DNA of 64,000 nucleotides, from NCBI GenBank assembly GCA_026184435.1, contig CP046447.1, one strand, 5' to 3'. This document shows, piece after piece, positions 59,103 through 64,000 of this stretch; position 1 is the first letter of the stretch, and every line of letters begins with the position of its first letter. Origin of the DNA: JAADFF01 sp013153035 (GTDB taxonomy: Bacteria > Coprothermobacterota > Coprothermobacteria > Coprothermobacterales > JAADFF01). A model generated the notes under the pieces. That model searched no databases. It was not told the DNA's origin and saw only the letters and a list, made by a program, of their open reading frames with translations. A program made the position numbers and the translations under genes.

Positions 59103-60821
59103 GTGGAAGAATTTGACGGAATGGAAGGGTTTGGGGGTCAAGATAGACTACCCAGACGAGGAGAACTCATTGATGCCAAGGTTGTTGTGGTAGATGACCG
59201 TGGTTTATGGTTGAGTGTAGGTAGTACTAAATATGATGCCCATCTTCCTATAGAGGAGATGACAGACGATTTAGCTGAGAAACTGAAAAATGGTGAGATT
59301 AAGGAGGGTGACACAGTAAAGGTTGTCGTTAGTGGTATCAAACGTGATCCTAATGAAGGAACAACAGTTATTACTGTTTCCCAGAAAGACTTGTATCGCA
59401 GAGAAATTGTTGAAAAACTTTTGAGGGCGAAGGAAGAAGGAGAAATTATTCGCGTTAAACCTACAAAGGTTGAACCGAATAGGAAAGGCGTTATTGTGGA
59501 TTTTGGGTATGATGTTAGAGGTTTTATTCCTGCTTCCCAGCTTGATACACGATTTGTTCCGCCTGAGAAGTTGGATAGATATGTAGGTAGGAACATGAGA
59601 GTGAAAGTCCTCCGTGTTAATCCTCGTAGAGGAGATGCTGTGTTATCTGCGAGAGCTGTCCTTAAAGATGAAATGGAACGTAGAAAGAAAGAGTTCTTTG
59701 AGAAGACTAAACCAGGAGATATTGTTAGGGGTCGTGTTGTCCGTGTAACCGATGAGGATGTTATTGTTGAACTTGAAAAAGGGGTTATTGGCAAGGTTCC
59801 ATTTGAAGAGCTTGATTGGAGGCCTATAAAGAATCCTCAGTCCTTTGTCAAACGCGGCGATGTTGTTAGAGCATATGTCATGGATATAGATCCAGAAACA
59901 GAAGAGATAAAGCTGAGTATGAAGCTGGCTAAACCGAACCCATGGGAGAAGTTTGCAGAGAAGTATCCTGTCGGTTCTCAAGTTTCTGGTAGGGTCCTTA
60001 AGGTCACCCCTAAAGTTCTTGTTATCAAAGTAGGTAATGTGGTAGGTATTGTGCCAAGAAGTGAAATGACATGGAAGAAGGTTTTCAATCCTGAGGATAT
60101 GTTCAAGCGTGGTGATTATGTCAAGGCTATTGTTAAAGAAGTAGATGTCGATAACCAGAGAGCTGTATTTAGTATCAAGGCAGCCTTGCCTGATCCGTGG
60201 GAGAATATAGAAGAACATTATCCTGTTGGTAGCATCGTTGAAGGAGAAGTTAAGACTATCAAGGACTTTGGTGCTTTTGTAGAGATTGGGGACGGTATAG
60301 AGGGACTTGTGCCCAGAAGACATATTTCTTGGAAGTCTTTTGAAAATATTGAGGATGTTGTTAAAGTTGGCGATAAAGTAAAGGTGAAGATTATTGGCAT
60401 TATTATTCCTGAGAGAAAGATATCTCTCAGCATTAAGGATGCCATGCCGGATCCATACAAAGAGTATAAGAAGCAACATAACAAGGGTACTTTGGTAAAA
60501 GGCAAAGTAAAAGAAGTTCAGGATAGAGGGCTTGTTATAGAGCTGACACCTGATGTGGATGGTTTTATGCCGTTGTCTCAGGTGTCTAAGGATAAGGTGG
60601 AAAATCTTGAGGAATCTTTCCCTGTAGGTACTGAAATCGAAGCTAAAATTATTGGGTTCGATGATAGAGGACGACTTGTAAGACTCTCCAGAAGAGTAAT
60701 TGAAGAAGAAAAGGAAATGGAAGAGGTTAGGCAGTATATCCCTCAAGACGATGACAAACCTCATGGTTCCTTTAAATTGGGTGATATGTTGGAGGATCTT
60801 CTTAATAACAAAGGAGAGTGA
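59103..60821 (+). CDS. rpsA: S1-repeat RNA-binding protein, ribosomal protein S1-like
   Basis: 572 residues with six S1 (OB-fold) repeats, spaced at roughly 75-85 residues (for example GDIVRGRVVRVTDEDVIVEL and GSIVEGEVKTIKDFGAFVEI). The acidic tail ends PHGSFKLGDMLEDLL. It would assist mRNA binding in translation initiation. GTG start after AAAAGGAGG. Six repeats equal the number in E. coli S1. Confidence 0.9.
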   Translation: MEEFDGMEGFGGQDRLPRRGELIDAKVVVVDDRGLWLSVGSTKYDAHLPIEEMTDDLAEKLKNGEIKEGDTVKVVVSGIKRDPNEGTTVITVSQKDLYRREIVEKLLRAKEEGEIIRVKPTKVEPNRKGVIVDFGYDVRGFIPASQLDTRFVPPEKLDRYVGRNMRVKVLRVNPRRGDAVLSARAVLKDEMERRKKEFFEKTKPGDIVRGRVVRVTDEDVIVELEKGVIGKVPFEELDWRPIKNPQSFVKRGDVVRAYVMDIDPETEEIKLSMKLAKPNPWEKFAEKYPVGSQVSGRVLKVTPKVLVIKVGNVVGIVPRSEMTWKKVFNPEDMFKRGDYVKAIVKEVDVDNQRAVFSIKAALPDPWENIEEHYPVGSIVEGEVKTIKDFGAFVEIGDGIEGLVPRRHISWKSFENIEDVVKVGDKVKVKIIGIIIPERKISLSIKDAMPDPYKEYKKQHNKGTLVKGKVKEVQDRGLVIELTPDVDGFMPLSQVSKDKVENLEESFPVGTEIEAKIIGFDDRGRLVRLSRRVIEEEKEMEEVRQYIPQDDDKPHGSFKLGDMLEDLLNNKGE

Positions 60822-60826
60822 CGTTC

Positions 60827-61906
60827 GTGAGGGGGATGGGTAGGGGGGATATACCTCCATATAGATTTAAAAATATGTCAGAATGGGGAGAGGCGTATAC
60901 ACGCCTCTCCCTTAATGAAAACTTTATTTCTCCACCAGATAGGGTAATTAAAGCTGGTTATAGGGCAGTTAATTCCATCAATCGTTACCCTGAAATTGAT
61001 GGTTACTCACTTCGTAAGAAAATATCTTCATATTTAGGGCTAACATCAGATATGGTTTTCCTTTCTGGTGGCTCTATCTTGCTTATTTATACATTGCTCT
61101 ATGCCTTCGCAGATAGTACTGGTGAGGTTATTGGTCCCAAGGTTAGTTTTGCAGCATATCCACCCGCTGTTATGGCATCGGGTGCTAGATATATGGTATT
61201 TGACAACGAAGGTACTTGGGGTATGGATGTAGAAGCAATTTTACAGCTTGTTAACGAAAAAACTCAGGTTATTCTTTTGTGTAGTCCTAATAATCCTACA
61301 GGTGCCATTATGACGCGTAATGAACTTATCAAATTGCTCAGTAATATTCCTTCAGATGTTATTGTTGTATTGGATGAAGCATATTATGAATATGTGGAAA
61401 ATGAAAACTATCACTATGATAGCCATAAGCTTATAGCAACATATCCTAACCTAGTTATATTAAGAACATTTTCCAAGGCATATTCATTGGCAGGTGCCCG
61501 TATAGGATATGGTATTGCCGTACCGAAGATTTGGGAGATTGCTGGTAATTTTCAGCCAATATACATTCTTAATAGAGTAGCACTCGCAATGGCATATGAG
61601 GTATATGGAGATAAAAAGCATTTGGATAAAGTTCGTAAACTTACCCGTAAAGGTAGGGAATATCTGATTGAGCATTTGGCCAGATTAGGTTTCGAAATTG
61701 CTGGGAAGCCCGAGGCTAATTTTCTTATGGTAAAGCCCACTTGTGGTAAGGATGCGTCTACTTTAAGAAAAGAATTAAGAGAAAACAAGATACTGGTAAA
61801 TGAAACTTCGATGTATGGGATACCCGGTTGGTTGAGAATTACAGTGGGAGCTGAAAAGGAAAATGAATATCTTATTGAAACTTTGGCAAAACTATGTGCC
61901 TTATGA
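60827..61906 (+). CDS. HisC-like aminotransferase
   Basis: 359-residue class I/II PLP aminotransferase of the histidinol-phosphate type. The PLP Lys is in TFSKAYSLAGARIGYG; PNNPTGAIMTRNE, VLDEAYYEY and LRITVG support the family. No other his genes are nearby, so it may instead act on aromatic amino acids, as several stand-alone HisC proteins do. The GTG at 60827 lies eight bases after AAAGGAG; starts at 60818 and 60836 are also in frame. Confidence 0.88.
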   Translation: MRGMGRGDIPPYRFKNMSEWGEAYTRLSLNENFISPPDRVIKAGYRAVNSINRYPEIDGYSLRKKISSYLGLTSDMVFLSGGSILLIYTLLYAFADSTGEVIGPKVSFAAYPPAVMASGARYMVFDNEGTWGMDVEAILQLVNEKTQVILLCSPNNPTGAIMTRNELIKLLSNIPSDVIVVLDEAYYEYVENENYHYDSHKLIATYPNLVILRTFSKAYSLAGARIGYGIAVPKIWEIAGNFQPIYILNRVALAMAYEVYGDKKHLDKVRKLTRKGREYLIEHLARLGFEIAGKPEANFLMVKPTCGKDASTLRKELRENKILVNETSMYGIPGWLRITVGAEKENEYLIETLAKLCAL

Positions 61907-62465
61907 TATAGGCGACATACTTGATATCTATGATAGAGAGAAATTACCCCTTGGTGTGAGACATCATATACTTGCTGTTTCTGAGGGTGTAGCAAGGGTT
62001 GCCAAGACTTTTATGAAAAAGGGGTATTCGATTAAGGTTAGGCCACTTCTTGAGGGTGTGCTTCTACATGATATTGGTAGAGCGTATACCCATGGAATAT
62101 ATCATGGGCTTGTTGGTGCGGCTATTGCCAAGGACTTAGGATTTTCCGAAGATGTGCAAAGTATTATTCGTAATCATCTGGGAGCAGGTATTCCCAAAGA
62201 TATAGCTGCTTCACTGGGACTTCCTCCAAAAGATTATATACCTACCACATTAGAAGAAAAAATTGTCGCATGCGTAGATAACATGGCACGTGGCCCTGTT
62301 ATTGTTGATCAGATTGGTATGATGGAGGATTGGAGAGAAAAGCTTAAGAAAGGACTTATTACCCAAGATGCCGTCATTAGGGTACTTGAATTGTATAAAG
62401 AGCTTAGTAAGATGCTGGGACAGGATATATATGAGGTGATTATTTCTTATGGACAGGATTTCTGA
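61863..62465 (+). CDS. HD-domain hydrolase
   Basis: 200 residues. H...HD...D pattern: VRHHILAVSEGVARV, then VLLHDIGRAYTHGIYHGLVGA, matching the archaeal-type HD proteins of the TIGR00295 group. Metal-dependent phosphohydrolase of unknown substrate. It starts 44 bases inside the hisC-like gene with a weak AAGGA site; an in-frame GTG at 61896 is another possibility. Confidence 0.82.
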   Translation: MNILLKLWQNYVPYDIGDILDIYDREKLPLGVRHHILAVSEGVARVAKTFMKKGYSIKVRPLLEGVLLHDIGRAYTHGIYHGLVGAAIAKDLGFSEDVQSIIRNHLGAGIPKDIAASLGLPPKDYIPTTLEEKIVACVDNMARGPVIVDQIGMMEDWREKLKKGLITQDAVIRVLELYKELSKMLGQDIYEVIISYGQDF

Positions 62466-63501
62466 GATATCCTATATGTTTTTTCGGAATCTCAGAAATC
62501 TGTCCTCTTGGATTTTAAACGATACCGATTTGCTTGTTATTACTGGTGAAAATCAGCAGGGCAAAACCAATCTTTTGGAAGCTATTTATACTGCTTTGAC
62601 TGGGGAATCTTTTCGTACCGGTTCTTTAAGTGATATTATTACCCATGGAAAAAATCAGGCAATGTCCTCTGTGGTTTTGTCGTCAGGAACTACACTCCGC
62701 TTTGTTGTTTCTCGTTCTGATGATGGAAGAGTTAAAGGGGAGTGGTATTTAAACGATAAAAAAGTTGCCAAAAAAGATAATCCATATCGCTATAGAGCGG
62801 TTCATTTTTTGCGCATTGAGGCGGATAAAATCATGGTTCCTTCTGAGTTTACTAAGATTGTTATGCGTATGATGCTTCGCATATTTGATGATTTTCGATC
62901 CACATATGCTGAATATATGGCATGGATAAGAAAAAGGAACGAAATTCTGAAATCCCCATCATTTGACAGACGGGTTTTACAAGTTGTAGATAGGAAAAAA
63001 CTTCTTCCTTTATGTAGCCAGCTAAGACAAATGCGAAACGAATATATAGATTTTCTTGTTGATTGGGTTAATCAGAAACTTGATATGGATATGGAAGGTT
63101 TACATGTTTCTGTTGAAAAAAAAGAGCGGGCATATGGTGTACCTTTAGAGATTGAGAAAGATAGAGGTGTTACACTATGGGGAATACATAGGGATAAATT
63201 ATCTCTCATATTGTCACCAGACAATAGAAGAGTACCTACACAAGGGGTTCAAGTTTATCTTTTGTTTCTACTTAAAATGGGCCTCTTGGTACAGAAACCT
63301 GCTACTTCGAGATATTATTTCTTCTTAGATGATATAGGATGGGAACTTGATAAGTACAATTTCTCACGTATTCTAAGACATATGTCTTCTATTGGACAAG
63401 TATTCTTTGCCAGTCCTTGGTGGCATGAAGAGATAGAACAGTTCTTGGGTAAAGATATTCATGTAGACAAAGTTGTTATGAAGAATGGAAAGTTGTTATA
63501 G
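62449..63501 (+). CDS. recF: RecF-like recombination ATPase
   Basis: 350 residues. Walker A is GENQQGKTN and the N-terminal strand is MFFRNLRNLSS; the rest of the RecF pattern is altered: WGIHRDKLSLIL for the HRDD region, TQGVQVYLLFLLKMG for the ABC signature (usually SQGQQR), and FFLDDIGWELDKYN for Walker B and D-loop. The signature change is notable and may affect ATP use. It is not beside dnaN or gyrB. The ATG overlaps the HD gene and lies at the base of a long hairpin; an ATG at 62476 is an alternative. Confidence 0.85.
   Translation: MDRISEISYMFFRNLRNLSSWILNDTDLLVITGENQQGKTNLLEAIYTALTGESFRTGSLSDIITHGKNQAMSSVVLSSGTTLRFVVSRSDDGRVKGEWYLNDKKVAKKDNPYRYRAVHFLRIEADKIMVPSEFTKIVMRMMLRIFDDFRSTYAEYMAWIRKRNEILKSPSFDRRVLQVVDRKKLLPLCSQLRQMRNEYIDFLVDWVNQKLDMDMEGLHVSVEKKERAYGVPLEIEKDRGVTLWGIHRDKLSLILSPDNRRVPTQGVQVYLLFLLKMGLLVQKPATSRYYFFLDDIGWELDKYNFSRILRHMSSIGQVFFASPWWHEEIEQFLGKDIHVDKVVMKNGKLL
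62451..62505 (+). repeat. long inverted repeat at the start of recF
   Basis: 62451-62468 pairs with 62489-62505 as 17 base pairs with a single bulged G, enclosing a 20-base loop. The pairing starts in the start codon of recF and overlaps the last bases of the HD gene. Such a stable hairpin at a start codon would block ribosome access unless opened by ribosomes ending the HD gene. Confidence 0.75.
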
Positions 63502-64000
63502 CCTGTAAAGTTTTTATAGCAAAGTCTTCGTTCCACTGAGAAACTCCTAATGTTTTGGTACTTGCTGTTGCCCTTGCTGCAGCTTTTTTAATGGCCGTTT
63601 CCCAATCTTCACCTTGAACAACTTTTTCATATACAAGTGATGCCATAAATACATCTCCTGCTCCGACAGTATTGACAGGGTCTATTCGAGGTATATTGAC
63701 AACAATATGAGTTCCATTGATGTGAGCAATTGTTCTAGTAGCGGATGTAACAATAAGTATATTGGGAAGTATGCCTCGACTTGTCAAATCATGGCTTTCT
63801 ATGTGATTGACTTTAAAGATTCCTCGGGGTATATACTTGTATGCTTCTATAAGGTGTTGCCCCTTAAGATCTATCCAAATATGATGATCTGGTAATTTGG
63901 TGAATAGTGGTATTAGGTCTTTTACTTCTAATCCTTTAGGGAAAGATCCTGTCAATATGAGAATATCTTCGCTATTTATAAGATCTGCTATGTGATTTAT
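63476..64000 (-). CDS. PfkB-family sugar kinase (5' end beyond the window)
   Basis: The C-terminal part of a ribokinase-fold kinase; the open frame continues past base 64000, so the start is missing. DILILTGSFPKGL and the catalytic DPVNTVGAGDVFMASLVY are seen. The residues around them resemble the 1-phosphofructokinase and tagatose-6-phosphate kinase group; the substrate is uncertain. It overlaps the convergent recF by 26 bases at the 3' ends. Confidence 0.88.
   Translation of the reverse strand: MNHIADLINSEDILILTGSFPKGLEVKDLIPLFTKLPDHHIWIDLKGQHLIEAYKYIPRGIFKVNHIESHDLTSRGILPNILIVTSATRTIAHINGTHIVVNIPRIDPVNTVGAGDVFMASLVYEKVVQGEDWETAIKKAAARATASTKTLGVSQWNEDFAIKTLQAITTFHSS

Noticed and set aside
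59643..60860. A 405-codon open frame antisense to the S1-repeat gene
   Set aside because: Its composition (Ile, Leu, Phe, Asn and Tyr heavy) and lack of any motif fit a mirror of the S1 repeats. The plus-strand gene has clear domains and a ribosome site.
1..64000. CRISPR arrays, insertion sequences, prophage or integrase genes, rRNA operon, replication origin
   Set aside because: No regularly spaced repeats, transposase-like proteins, phage proteins, rRNA segments or DnaA-box clusters were seen on either strand.

Overview
The window reads as the core chromosome of an AT-rich, gene-dense, anaerobic and probably thermophilic bacterium. Three observations point that way. It carries a tungstopterin aldehyde:ferredoxin oxidoreductase and several ferredoxin-type proteins, it has the short EF-Ts form known from Thermus and Thermotoga, and it pairs an ATP-type with a PPi-type phosphofructokinase. 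SepF, an S-layer-homology protein and strong AGGAGG ribosome binding sites suggest a monoderm or deep-branching lineage (Coprothermobacterota, Caldisericota, Dictyoglomota and Thermotogota are candidates). The lineage cannot be fixed from the sequence alone. No phage, insertion sequence, CRISPR array or rRNA operon was seen. Many start codons are GTG or TTG, and most genes in an operon overlap or sit a few bases apart.

Layout. 1-11273: two tRNA-Met genes, pyruvate kinase, a small membrane protein, a DUF501 protein, then clpC-radA-PIN/TRAM-ispDF-cysS-rlmB, a Firmicutes-like order without disA, gltX or cysE. 11274-13336 (minus): the two phosphofructokinases. 13410-14175: sepF and tsaE. 14204-14863: a five-tRNA cluster on both strands. 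15009-17703: small membrane and accessory genes. 17814-26694: translation, lipid and isoprenoid operon rpsB-tsf-pyrH-frr-ferredoxin-cdsA-dxr-rseP-ispG-proS. 26684-29670: a glycosyltransferase, then pseudouridine breakdown genes and a SLOG protein. 29694-32297 (minus): alr, an RNA methyltransferase and an atypical SDR.

32360-44151: tRNA-Ser, a structured leader, ligA, a secreted propeller protein, gatCAB, dnaE and a membrane protein. 44126-46839 (minus): YitT and a membrane-spanning PPM-phosphatase-like protein. 46916-49452: an amidohydrolase and folC. 49477-50441 (minus): a lipoate-ligase-like protein and a MoaD-like protein. 50522-55726 (minus): a six-gene redox operon. 55795-57169 (minus): an ECF sigma factor and a membrane protein. 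57216-63501: NYN-domain protein, an anchored protein, an S1-repeat protein, hisC-like, HD and recF genes. At the right edge a PfkB kinase runs off the window.

The most notable system is the six-gene operon at 50522-55726. It combines a four-part, archaeal-proline-dehydrogenase-like or Hcn-like amine dehydrogenase (2Fe-2S, FAD/NAD, 8Fe ferredoxin and BFD proteins plus a D-amino-acid-oxidase-fold flavoprotein) with an aldehyde:ferredoxin oxidoreductase resembling the formaldehyde/semialdehyde type. The inferred logic is that the flavoprotein makes an imine or aldehyde (from proline or an N-methyl amine) and the tungsten enzyme oxidises it to the acid, with electrons going to ferredoxin. Three RNA structures also deserve attention: the leader before rpsB, the attenuator-like leader before ligA, and a long hairpin at the start of recF.
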